Source: an uncultured Alphaproteobacteria bacterium
GTDB taxonomy: Bacteria > Pseudomonadota > Alphaproteobacteria > RF32 > CAG-239
Direction of reading: 5' to 3'
Length of the DNA: 64,000 nucleotides
Assembly: GCA_910576955.1 (NCBI GenBank)
Contig: CAJTJB010000006.1
Span: 62,001 to 126,000, forward strand
Shown: piece after piece, positions 41,040 through 48,465 of the stretch
Numbering within the stretch: the stretch's first letter is position 1
Layout of the letters: every line of letters starts with the position of its first letter
Notes under the pieces: generated by a model
What the model saw: the letters and a program-made list of their open reading frames with translations, nothing else
Told to the model about the DNA's origin: nothing
Database searches by the model: none
Position numbers and translations under genes: made by a program

Positions 41040-41513
41040 ATGCCGAATTTAAAAACCAATGCGATGCGCATATTAGACAAGCACAAAATTGCTTATAAAA
41101 CCCATTGTTACGCAAACACCTCCGCCATCTCGGGCGTTGAGGTTGCCACCGCCTTAAACCAAAACCCCGCGCAGGTTTTCAAAACGCTTGTCACCACTGC
41201 CAAATCCGGCAACCATTATGTATTTATGCTCCCTGTCGCCGAAGAGCTGGATTTGAAAAAAGCCGCCCTCGCCGTTAATGAAAAATCCGTCGAAATGCTC
41301 AAGCAAAAAGACCTCCTGCCCCTAACCAGCTATGTACACGGCGGCTGCTCGCCTATCGGGATGAAAAAACAGTTCAAAACCGTCATCCACACCACCGCGC
41401 AAGACTTCCCGACCATCATCTTTTCAGCCGGACACATCGGCTACCAAGTCGAACTCCCCCTTGCGGACCTGATGTCCGTCATTCCGCTTGCCGCTGCAGA
41501 TATTATTGCATAA
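41040..41513 (+). CDS. ybaK: YbaK, Cys-tRNA(Pro)/Cys-tRNA(Cys) deacylase
   Basis: A 157-residue protein of the YbaK/ProX editing family, which hydrolyses mischarged Cys-tRNA(Pro). It has TNAMRILDKHKIAYKTHCY, the VFKTLVT segment with the key Lys, KKAALAVNEKSVEM, TSYVHGGCSPIGMKKQFKT, and PTIIFSAGHIGYQVELP. The ATG at 41040 has GGAGA upstream; the longer frame to 40674 is not supported. Its last 23 coding and stop bases are repeated at 42483-42507 as part of a 25-bp direct repeat. Confidence 0.94.
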   Translation: MPNLKTNAMRILDKHKIAYKTHCYANTSAISGVEVATALNQNPAQVFKTLVTTAKSGNHYVFMLPVAEELDLKKAALAVNEKSVEMLKQKDLLPLTSYVHGGCSPIGMKKQFKTVIHTTAQDFPTIIFSAGHIGYQVELPLADLMSVIPLAAADIIA

Positions 41514-41515
41514 AA
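41491..41515 (+). repeat. 25-bp direct repeat, copy 1 (ybaK 3' end)
   Basis: Starts CCGCTGCAGATATT and ends GCATAAAA, at the ybaK stop codon. It is identical to 42483-42507. The segment in between holds the prepilin-like gene and its leader. Confidence 0.9.
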
Positions 41516-41516
41516 G

Positions 41517-42155
41517 CTAATCAAAACTAAACACCAGCGTACAGTTTTCATAGCTCTCGCACGTTTCGCAAAAGCGTAAAATTTCCGCCATTTCAGCAGT
41601 GTGCAAACAGTTTTTCCCTGTTATACAATACCTGCTGCCGTAAAATTTTCCGGCATCGCCGCTCCCCTCGCCCTCGCCATAACGATGTATCCATAAACTC
41701 TTTATAATGTCTTTATAGGGCATTGCCCCATTCAAAAACATCAACCGGCAATATTCTTTCACGTCTTTACTGCTTCTTTTCCCCCTGTTTTTATTTTTAA
41801 GTTCATAATTAACGGTAATACCGCCGCCATGCACAGTCACCGTTATAATATGCTGGATACTGTCAATAATAGCCCCTTTGTCCATTGTCCAGCTATCGGG
41901 CAAAATTCCCATATTAACAACGTTAGAGGTTACCCCTAAATTAGCTGATGACCCATTGGTATATTCAATCAATGAATCATGATACACCATTAAATCGCGA
42001 ATAAATACCACAAACTCCTCAACACTTTTATTCAAACGATACGTCGTCATTGCTTTGCCAAAACCGGCAATACCGCCCACTGACAAGATGCCGACAATCG
42101 CTAACACCCCTAACATCTCAATCATTGACCGTCCGGTTTCTGTAACTCTTTTCAT
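41517..42155 (-). CDS. prepilin-like protein with type IV pilin N-terminus
   Basis: A 212-residue protein starting MKRVTETGRSMIEMLGVLAI, then a Gly, Val and Ile-rich helix to about residue 38. The cleavage context is Gly8 before Arg-Ser-Met-Ile-Glu, with the Glu at +5 typical of type IV prepilins. The C-terminus carries several Cys (YCITGKNCLHTAEM, FCETCESYENC) that could form disulfides. It is likely a pseudopilin or minor pilin at the surface. ATG 42155 has AGGGG upstream. The 56 residues of longer frame lie in the leader and are not translated. Confidence 0.85.
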   Translation of the reverse strand: MKRVTETGRSMIEMLGVLAIVGILSVGGIAGFGKAMTTYRLNKSVEEFVVFIRDLMVYHDSLIEYTNGSSANLGVTSNVVNMGILPDSWTMDKGAIIDSIQHIITVTVHGGGITVNYELKNKNRGKRSSKDVKEYCRLMFLNGAMPYKDIIKSLWIHRYGEGEGSGDAGKFYGSRYCITGKNCLHTAEMAEILRFCETCESYENCTLVFSFD

Positions 42156-42169
42156 ATCAAACCCCTGAT

Positions 42170-42384
42170 AATAAAAAAACCACCTCTGAAGGCGGTCAGG
42201 GAGTTGAACAATCATAACAGTATAAATGACTCTTTTGGTCTTTAAAGCAAACTTCTGGACATACACCAAAAGCTCCCCGACCAAACAGTCGGGGATAAAT
42301 GTTGTTTTGGTAATAAACAACTAATGATGTTTATCATCATCAATACTGTTAAGACCGTTCAAAGTCCCGCACCACCTCTGGCAC
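42170..42384 (-). ncRNA. structured attenuator-like leader RNA, copy C
   Basis: Minus strand. P1 is GTGCCA/TGGTGC with loop GAGG; P2 is GGGAC/GTCTT with an 8-base loop; P3 is CCCCGAC/GTCGGGG; P4 is CTTTTGGT/ACCAAAAG; then GAGTCAT with ATGATT, CTCCCTGA and the terminator ACCGCC/GGTGGT. It matches copy A in long P4 loop and extra arm before P3. A promoter TTTACT-16-TAATAT is at 42438-42411. Confidence 0.8.
42173..42196 (-). terminator. terminator or attenuator ending leader copy C
   Basis: ACCGCCTTC with GAGGTGGT on the minus strand, then six or seven T, 18 bases before the pilin-like start codon. Confidence 0.8.
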
Positions 42385-42410
42385 TAACAGGAATTCCCCT
42401 GCTGTTTCTG

Positions 42411-42438
42411 ATATTAGTCGAAAATATTAAAAAGTAAA
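42411..42438 (-). promoter_or_regulatory. promoter of leader RNA copy C
   Basis: TTTACT (42438-42433) and TAATAT (42416-42411), with the same 16-base spacer as copies B and D. Confidence 0.6.
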
Positions 42439-42482
42439 GCCCAAATATTCTCTTGCTAAACATAAACCCTAAAAAACATCAC

Positions 42483-42507
42483 CCGCTGCAGATATTATTG
42501 CATAAAA
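42483..42507 (+). repeat. 25-bp direct repeat, copy 2
   Basis: Identical to the ybaK 3' end at 41491-41515. It is followed by an imperfect terminator hairpin with AGCAGGG and CCCCGCT arms (42507-42532). Confidence 0.9.
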
Positions 42508-42545
42508 AAAGCAGGGATTACTCCCCGCTGATTATAAAATTTTGG

Positions 42546-43031
42546 TCAAAACTCATCCAAAAGCTTTTTCCATAACTTATACGCGCACGCCCAACACAAA
42601 CCCAGCCAGGCAAGAGCGCACCACGCATAAAGTTTCATTCCGCTGCCGTCCGTAAAAAGCCAACAGATTCCGCAGAAAATCCATCCGGCGTAAAACATAA
42701 ACGAAATCCAGCAAACGAGGTATGACAGTGTATAGCGATCCCTATCACCACGCTCGCACATACAAGAAAGAATGAAACACGGTGCCAGCAGAAACAAAAC
42801 AACCACCACGCTGACGCAAACCACCGCAAACAAGCTGATTTCCATATACGCGTGATTAAAATTAATTGCCTCCAGCAAAAGCGGCATCCCGATAAACAAG
42901 CCCAAAATAGGGAGAAGAAATCCCAGCTGAACAAGTTCTACATGCTTGTCTACAACACCATAAACGCGCCGAACAAGACCCAACTTCCCGTTTGTTTTGG
43001 AAGAAAGGCGTTTTTCAATAATTTTTTCCAT
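42546..43031 (-). CDS. four-helix membrane protein, unknown
   Basis: A 161-residue protein (177 if ATG 43079 is used) with about four membrane helices after a charged N-terminus (KIIEKRLSSKTNGKLG) and many Cys and Trp in the C-terminal half. No family is recognised. The start choice is uncertain because neither ATG has a strong Shine-Dalgarno sequence. Confidence 0.65.
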   Translation of the reverse strand: MEKIIEKRLSSKTNGKLGLVRRVYGVVDKHVELVQLGFLLPILGLFIGMPLLLEAINFNHAYMEISLFAVVCVSVVVVLFLLAPCFILSCMCERGDRDRYTLSYLVCWISFMFYAGWIFCGICWLFTDGSGMKLYAWCALAWLGLCWACAYKLWKKLLDEF

Positions 43032-43199
43032 AATATTTATATTAATAATGAAGTAATTAGCATACCTTATACCACACATTTAACCCAACGTCAAGATATT
43101 TTAGCAGTCACAAAAATATTGCATTTTTCTTTTTAATACCATACATTAAGTCAGAAAATAACGTATTATGTCTATTGTTAACCTTTTAATTTTTATTTT

Positions 43200-43694
43200 A
43201 TGGATACCGATATTATTGAAAAAATCCGCAGCGGGCAAATACTTAACCCCGACGAACAATGCCGATTGTTTAAGCTGCCCGATGCCGAAAGCCGGATTGC
43301 AGGATACATCAAACAAAATAATCTTTGCCCTCGGGCTGAAGCGCTACTGCTCGAACAGCCGCATTCCGCAAATCTGCTCAAGATTTACATCGCCGGCAAA
43401 CCGCTGGAAAAAGACAATGAACTAAAAATATTCAGCCTTCAAAACGCTGAAGAACTGCTCATGGTTTACATAGAATGCTGGTCGCTATGTGAAGAGGCGG
43501 AACTAAAAATGATGGAAATGCCTCATGCCGATATACTGATAAAATCTTACATAAAAAATTACGCCTTAACTGACGCGGCGGAGCTCAAGATGTTAGATTT
43601 TGCCGATGCCGGAGAATTAGTTTCCCTCTATGCTGAAACCTACGGGCTCTGCAACCAAGCCAGACATAAAGCAAACGAACTGAACCTACTTTAA
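43200..43694 (+). CDS. alpha-helical repeat protein, unknown
   Basis: A 164-residue cytoplasmic protein made of about five degenerate repeats of 31 residues. A typical unit reads AELKMMEMPHADILIKSYIK and then about ten residues up to the next. The units alternate Leu-rich helices and should form a solenoid for protein binding. No family name is known to me. It stands alone, with a terminator after the stop codon. Confidence 0.72.
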   Translation: MDTDIIEKIRSGQILNPDEQCRLFKLPDAESRIAGYIKQNNLCPRAEALLLEQPHSANLLKIYIAGKPLEKDNELKIFSLQNAEELLMVYIECWSLCEEAELKMMEMPHADILIKSYIKNYALTDAAELKMLDFADAGELVSLYAETYGLCNQARHKANELNLL

Positions 43695-43708
43695 TCCGCA
43701 CAACATCC

Positions 43709-43738
43709 CCTTAAAATTTCAAGGGGGTGTTTTTTATT
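43709..43738 (+). terminator. intrinsic terminator after the helical-repeat gene
   Basis: ACATCCCCTT and AAGGGGGTGT pair around AAAATTTC, followed by TTTTTTATTT. Confidence 0.85.
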
Positions 43739-43805
43739 TCCCGATTATTATTTCACCTCCTATAACCATTCCACAGCAGCCATTTCCCATCATCTCTCGG
43801 CTTAC

Positions 43806-43834
43806 TTGACACCCGCCCCAAAACCTGCTATACT
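43806..43834 (+). promoter_or_regulatory. consensus-like promoter upstream of the repeat-solenoid gene
   Basis: TTGACA, 17 bases, TATACT. About 300 bases of dispersed repeats lie between it and the start codon at 44132. Confidence 0.7.
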
Positions 43835-43854
43835 ACCCCCAACAACACCTCATC

Positions 43855-44022
43855 CTTATACCTCCCCTTCCCTGGAGAAAGGGGTTAGGGGGATGGGGAC
43901 AACAATCCATCCTTATCTCTCCTCCCTAACGAAACTAGAGGGGTAAGGAGGATGGGGACAATAACTCATCCTTATCTCTCCCCTCCCCCCTTGGCGGGGG
44001 AGGTAAGGGGGATGGGGACAAC
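43855..44022. repeat. three CTCCCC-type repeats in tandem
   Basis: Three units with GGGGTTAGGGGGATGGGGACAA-like ends (43860-43903, 43920-43960, 43980-44022), partly identical to each other. Together with the CATTGCGAG unit at 44041-44112 they fill the space upstream of the gene at 44132. Confidence 0.8.
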
Positions 44023-44040
44023 ATAAAGCAACTTTAACGA

Positions 44041-44112
44041 GGCATTGCGAGGCGTTTCTCCTTTTTTCGTGAGTCATTGCGAGGAGGCGACAGCCGACGA
44101 AGCAATCTCAAC
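44041..44112. repeat. CATTGCGAG repeat before the solenoid gene
   Basis: GGCATTGCGAGGCG and GTCATTGCGAGGAGG in tandem, ending with GACGAAGCAATCTC, followed within 20 bases by the start codon of the gene at 44132. Confidence 0.75.
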
Positions 44113-44131
44113 CAACAGGAGCAACAACCAA

Positions 44132-45241
44132 ATGTTCATCGAAATCACCACCCCGCAAAACCCGCTCTGCCTTGAAAACACCCTCCGCCCCTACAAGCGC
44201 GGCGAAAAGCCCTTTTCCCCCGAGGTCGCCCGCCAAATTCTCCAATCCACCAACCACAAAAAGAACATCTACGACACGCTTCAACTTATCGCCAACCTCC
44301 CCAAAGAAGAGCAAGCCGATTACAAAGACATCATCCTTTCCACCTTCGACCACCGCGAACAACCAGCCGACACCCTCCTCCTCGCCAAAAAACTCGCCGC
44401 CTCCCACAACTTCGAAGACGAGCTGAACGCTATCCTCACCCACGACCCGATGCAAGATACGGAAAACGGCATCATCTACGCCTCCGCCCCAAACAAAATC
44501 GCCACTGTTATCTCCGTAGACAAGAAGCCCTGCCCCTCTGAATATCCCGAAGATATAACCCTCATCTGCACGAACGATGATCTCCTTTTTCTCTTCTATG
44601 ACTTCTCAAAAGTCAAATCTCTGAGGTTCAAAAAAGGCGCAAGCATTGATATTAGAAACAGCTGGGGCTTTCCCGAAACCTTAGACCTCCCGATGTATAG
44701 CAAAATCCATTTTTACAAAGCCAACCTCTCCACTGTCAAAACACTGGAGTTCAAAAAAGGTGCAGAAGCTGATTTAATCGAATGCCGAAACCTCCCCGAG
44801 ACCATAGACCTCTCAATGTGCGATGAAGTTAATTTATCATATACCGACCTCTCCACGGTCAAAACACTGAAGTTTAAAGAAGGCGCAAAAGCTGATTTAA
44901 TCAATTGCCGAAACCTCCCCGAGACCCTAGACCTCTCAATGTGCGACAAAGTTAATTTATCATACGCCGACCTCTCCACTGTCAAAACACTGAAGTTTAA
45001 AGAAGGCGCAAAAGCTGATTTAATCAATTGCCCCAACCTCCCCGAAACTTTAGATGTTTCAATGTGCGATAATATAACTTTATCCAAAGCTGGTTTATCA
45101 CAAACCAAAACACTCACTTTTAAAAACAAACAACAGCAAACAAAAAGCGGATTGGAAATCCCTGAAAACTGGCAAGGCAAAATCACCTACACCGATGAAC
45201 AATCCCCCCTTTCCCGCCTGAAGTCCATCTTCACCCGCTAA
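44132..45241 (+). CDS. protein with tandem 41-residue solenoid repeats
   Basis: A 369-residue protein. The N-terminal third (EVARQILQSTN, ADYKDIILSTFDH) is helical. From about residue 150 there are tandem repeats of 41 residues built around DLSTVKTLKFKEGAKADLIN, CRNLPETLDLSMCDKVNLSY. Three consecutive units are nearly identical at the DNA level (123 bp each, roughly 44730-45100), which points to recent expansion. The pattern resembles Leu-rich or beta-solenoid proteins that bind partners. No signal peptide. ATG 44132 has AGGAG upstream; the longer frame runs into a dispersed repeat. Confidence 0.78.
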   Translation: MFIEITTPQNPLCLENTLRPYKRGEKPFSPEVARQILQSTNHKKNIYDTLQLIANLPKEEQADYKDIILSTFDHREQPADTLLLAKKLAASHNFEDELNAILTHDPMQDTENGIIYASAPNKIATVISVDKKPCPSEYPEDITLICTNDDLLFLFYDFSKVKSLRFKKGASIDIRNSWGFPETLDLPMYSKIHFYKANLSTVKTLEFKKGAEADLIECRNLPETIDLSMCDEVNLSYTDLSTVKTLKFKEGAKADLINCRNLPETLDLSMCDKVNLSYADLSTVKTLKFKEGAKADLINCPNLPETLDVSMCDNITLSKAGLSQTKTLTFKNKQQQTKSGLEIPENWQGKITYTDEQSPLSRLKSIFTR

Positions 45242-45304
45242 TTCCACTCTCCAATCGCAAGCCCTCCTCTTATAAAAGGCATATTCCGTTACATCCCCTC
45301 TAAA

Positions 45305-46117
45305 TCACTTTTTTCTTCCCCAAAGGGAGTGGCCTTTCTCATCTTCAATCTTAACCATCTCATCTTCCGGTGAAAGGGGTTTAATCTGCTCAAAATATTT
45401 TTTAAGCGTCTTCATCTGTTTAAGAACGAGCACTGTCTCAATCGTCACTATTGCGCTGTAATCATCTGCACATTTAATAATTCCATCCGCCAGCGAAACA
45501 CCGTTTTTGCGCATACACGCCTGAATCTCATCCCTCTGCTGTAAGTTATCAAGACGGGAAACCGCAACATCAACCGCGCTATGTATATCGCGTTCCACAG
45601 CGTCTTTTGGCAACGCGTCATAATCTATCGCCGGGTCAAACATATACGAAGCAAGCAATGCGTCTTCAAAGTTAATTCCACCCTGTTTACGAAACGCCGC
45701 CATAACTTTCTCGACCTCACGTGCAAACAAATCCCCTACATATCCGAGTTTTTGTAAATCGTATTTTCCCTCTAAAATACTGACATTATTTTCTCTAAAT
45801 CCTGCAATAACTTTCTGTTTAAATTCAGGCAGGTTCATATTTCCTTTTATTAAAGCAACCCGCAACTCTGCATCCCGAACATCATCCGGACGTCCTGCCC
45901 GAATTTGCTCAATCTCCAGCCGTTGGTCCGGCAATTTCCCGTCACTGCCCAAAAAACTTAATATCAATAAATTTGTATAATCATACAAAAGAATGGTATA
46001 CTCCACTTCTTCCTTAATTGTATATCTGTCTTCTCCGATAAACACAGACGCTTTCGCCCCCGCTGCTGCAAATAAACCTAACCACCCCGCAAACAAATAT
46101 AACATAGCTTTTTTCAT
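45305..46117 (-). CDS. exported protein of unknown function
   Basis: A 270-residue protein with a signal peptide (residues 1-22, ending AGAKA) starting MKKAMLYLFAGWLGLFAAAG. The mature part is helical and charged with no motif that I recognise. The frame is open to 46213, but the ATG at 46117 gives a proper signal peptide. It is downstream of rpoA after a terminator, in the place where rplQ is usually found. Confidence 0.72.
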   Translation of the reverse strand: MKKAMLYLFAGWLGLFAAAGAKASVFIGEDRYTIKEEVEYTILLYDYTNLLILSFLGSDGKLPDQRLEIEQIRAGRPDDVRDAELRVALIKGNMNLPEFKQKVIAGFRENNVSILEGKYDLQKLGYVGDLFAREVEKVMAAFRKQGGINFEDALLASYMFDPAIDYDALPKDAVERDIHSAVDVAVSRLDNLQQRDEIQACMRKNGVSLADGIIKCADDYSAIVTIETVLVLKQMKTLKKYFEQIKPLSPEDEMVKIEDEKGHSLWGRKK

Positions 46118-46227
46118 CACACAAAACCCCACTGTAAAACAGACAGTTACACACATATTAAGTTTATTAAAAATAACCGCAAAAAGCAAACAAAAAATTG
46201 TCCCACCAACCAAGTCGGCAGTTTTCA

Positions 46228-46262
46228 GAATACAAAAAAGAACCGCCCCAAACGGAGCGGCT
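46228..46262 (-). terminator. intrinsic terminator after rpoA
   Basis: On the minus strand GAGCCGCTCC and GGGGCGGTTC form a stem with a TTT-rich loop, followed by TTTTTTG. It closes the rpsM-rpsK-rpoA operon. Confidence 0.85.
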
Positions 46263-46287
46263 CTTTCTCACAATATTTTAGAAATTT

Positions 46288-47298
46288 CTAAAAATGGTCA
46301 TCACATTTTTTAATCAATTCTTCAATATTCTCTGGCGGCCAACCCGGCGTTTCCATACCCAAGTGGATGCCCATCTTTGACAGAACTTCTTTGATTTCGT
46401 TCAAAGATTTTCTACCAAAGTTCGGCGTACGGAGCATTTCAGCCTCGGTTTTCTGAACCAAATCGCCAATGTAAACAATGTTATCATTCTTCAGGCAGTT
46501 TGCAGAGCGAACAGAAAGTTCAAGCTCATCAACTTTGCGCAACAGATTTCTGTCAAACGGCAGTTCTTCCTTAACATCTTCGACTTCGCTTTCCGGCTCG
46601 TCAAAGTTGATAAACGGTTTCAACTGGTCTTGCAAAATTCTTGCAGACAAAGCCACCGCATCTTCCGGCGTCAACACGCCGTTTGTTTCAACAATCATCG
46701 TCAGTTTGTCATAATCTGTGTTCTGACCAACGCGGGTCTTGTCTACTTTGTAAGATACTTTTCTTACCGGAGAATAAATCGCATCAACGGCAATCATCCC
46801 GATTGGAGCATCAGCCATTTTGTTTTGAACAGCCGGCACATAGCCTTTGCCCGTTCCGACAATCATTTCCATATTGATGGAGGCGCCGGCATCCAATGTG
46901 CAGATAACATGGTCAGGGTTCATAATTTCAACATCATGCCCTGTTTCAATCATACCTGCAGTAACAACCATCGGACCTTCTGCCTTGAGGCGCATTGTCT
47001 TTTGCCCTTCGGAATGAACGGCAACAGCCAAGCCTTTAATGTTTAAGATAACATCGGTAACATCTTCACGCATTCCTTCAACAATTGAGAATTCGTGTAA
47101 AACACCGTCAATTTTAATCGCGGTAACAGCGCCGCCCTGCAAAGAAGATAATAAAACTCTCCTCAATGCGTTACCCAGAGTTAAACCAAAGCCTCTCTCT
47201 AAAGGTTCAACAACTATCTTGGAAACATTCTTGCCTTCGCCGGAAGCCACCTCTAGATTAGTCGGTTTAATAAGTTCTTGCCAATTTTTCTGAATCAC
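46288..47298 (-). CDS. rpoA: RNA polymerase alpha subunit
   Basis: A 336-residue alpha subunit of RNA polymerase. The N-terminal domain dimerises and nucleates the core enzyme (EPLERGFGLTLGNALRRVLLSSLQG at about 31-55 is the hallmark). The C-terminal domain from about 245 carries LSVRSANCLKNDNIVYIGDLVQKTE and LGRKSL-type FGRKSLNEIKEVL, for promoter UP-element and activator contacts. It lies after rpsK with an 83-base gap and is followed by a terminator, with no rplQ. Confidence 0.98.
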   Translation of the reverse strand: MIQKNWQELIKPTNLEVASGEGKNVSKIVVEPLERGFGLTLGNALRRVLLSSLQGGAVTAIKIDGVLHEFSIVEGMREDVTDVILNIKGLAVAVHSEGQKTMRLKAEGPMVVTAGMIETGHDVEIMNPDHVICTLDAGASINMEMIVGTGKGYVPAVQNKMADAPIGMIAVDAIYSPVRKVSYKVDKTRVGQNTDYDKLTMIVETNGVLTPEDAVALSARILQDQLKPFINFDEPESEVEDVKEELPFDRNLLRKVDELELSVRSANCLKNDNIVYIGDLVQKTEAEMLRTPNFGRKSLNEIKEVLSKMGIHLGMETPGWPPENIEELIKKCDDHF

Positions 47299-47380
47299 CG
47301 GAATACCCTCTTTACTAGTTTATACGCTACAACAAAACGAGGGAGGAACAGAACTCTGCTCCCCACTCAAAACTCAAAAA

Positions 47381-47764
47381 TTAAACTCTGCGGCGTTTTC
47401 TTAAACGGCAGCCGTTATGCGGAATAGGAGTTACATCACGAATAGAAGTAATCGTAAATCCGATAACCTGCAAAGCTCTGATAGCCGATTCGCGGCCTGA
47501 CCCCGGTCCTTTAACTTCTACTTCCAGAGTTTTCATACCGTTTTCCTGTGCTTTTTTGCCGGCTTCTTCAGCAGCAACCTGCGCAGCATAAGGCGTAGAC
47601 TTTCTGGAACCCTTAAAGCCCTGTGCGCCTGCAGTAGACCAAGATACCGTATTTCCCTGTGCGTCCGTAATTGTAACTCTGGTGTTGTTAAATGTAGAAT
47701 TTACATGAGCCACACCGGATGTGATATTCTTCTTTTCTTTTTTCTTAATAACTGTTTTTGCCAT
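47381..47764 (-). CDS. rpsK: 30S ribosomal protein S11
   Basis: A 127-residue S11, with GVAHVNSTFNNTRVTITDAQGNTVSWSTAGA and KGPGSGRESAIRAL as typical blocks. The C-terminal end DVTPIPHNGCRLRKRRRV is canonical. It binds the central domain of 16S rRNA in the platform. It is 11 bases after rpsM. Confidence 0.98.
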   Translation of the reverse strand: MAKTVIKKKEKKNITSGVAHVNSTFNNTRVTITDAQGNTVSWSTAGAQGFKGSRKSTPYAAQVAAEEAGKKAQENGMKTLEVEVKGPGSGRESAIRALQVIGFTITSIRDVTPIPHNGCRLRKRRRV

Positions 47765-47775
47765 TGCTACCTCAC

Positions 47776-48144
47776 TTATTTCTTCTTGTTCGCAACAGTC
47801 TTGCGCTTACCTTTGCGGGTTCTCGCATTCTGTTTTGTGCTCTGTCCGCGAACAGGCAGACCTTTACGATGGCGCAGACCGCGGTAGCAGCCCAAGTCCA
47901 TCAAGCGTTTAATGTTCACGCCGACTTCACGGCGAAGTTCACCTTCAACGAGGTAGTCTTTATCAATTACTTCACGAACTTTTGCGATGTCTTCGTCGGT
48001 CAATTCGTGTACGCGACGTTCACCGGCAACGCCCGCTTTTGCACAGATATTCTGTGCTGTTTCTCTCCCGATACCATAGATAGAGGTCAAAGCAATCTCT
48101 AATTTCTTGGCAGTAGGAATGTTTACACCAGCTATACGAGCCAA
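47776..48144 (-). CDS. rpsM: 30S ribosomal protein S13
   Basis: S13, which contacts the P-site tRNA and S19 at the head of the small subunit. Motifs are ARIAGVNIPTAKKLEIALTSIYGIG and GLRHRKGLPVRGQ. I chose a TTG start at 48144, because it gives the family-typical 122 residues starting with (M)ARIAGVN and has GGAGAG 5 bases upstream; the ATG at 48168 would add an unusual 8-residue lead. Confidence 0.95.
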   Translation of the reverse strand: MARIAGVNIPTAKKLEIALTSIYGIGRETAQNICAKAGVAGERRVHELTDEDIAKVREVIDKDYLVEGELRREVGVNIKRLMDLGCYRGLRHRKGLPVRGQSTKQNARTRKGKRKTVANKKK

Positions 48145-48424
48145 ATTTACTCTCCATTTATTAAACAATTAAACCATTCAAAAAGTTGATCACCACTTTT
48201 CAAAATTATGTCGGAGTATAAAACATAATTTATTAGAGTCAACAATTCTTTTAAAAAAAATCAAAATTTTTTAGTTTTTTTAACAAATTATTAGAAAATA
48301 TTTTCCGCCCGTCGGGCAGAATCGCACTTATAAACCGATTCAACAAATAGTTTTAAATATTTTTTCCGGATAAACCGCTGCACAGGCACTATTTTTGCCT
48401 CACCGATTCGCAAACATAAAAAGC

Positions 48425-48465
48425 GCCGGAAAAAACCGGCGCTCTCTCCCTCATAAAAAGGCTTT
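48425..48465 (-). terminator. intrinsic terminator after secY
   Basis: GAGCGCCGGT and ACCGGCGC-type arms on the minus strand, followed by TTTTTATG. It separates secY from rpsM, so the spc and alpha operons are not continuous here. The bases 48170-48420 are A+T-rich and should hold the rpsM promoter; no other feature is seen. Confidence 0.85.

Larger units (their letters stand above)
41516..42482 (-). mobile_element. candidate mobile cassette with prepilin-like gene and leader copy C
   Basis: About 967 bases, one complete transcription unit (promoter, leader, gene) on the minus strand, flanked by the 25-bp repeat. The segment was inserted right behind the ybaK stop codon, and ybaK's own terminator (GCAGGG...CCCCGC at about 42510) is now on the far side. 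No transposase lies nearby, so mobilisation in trans or another mechanism would be needed. Confidence 0.6.

Noticed and set aside
48169..48465. Additional ribosomal gene between secY and rpsM
   Set aside because: No open frame of useful length is present; adk and rpmJ are not encoded here.
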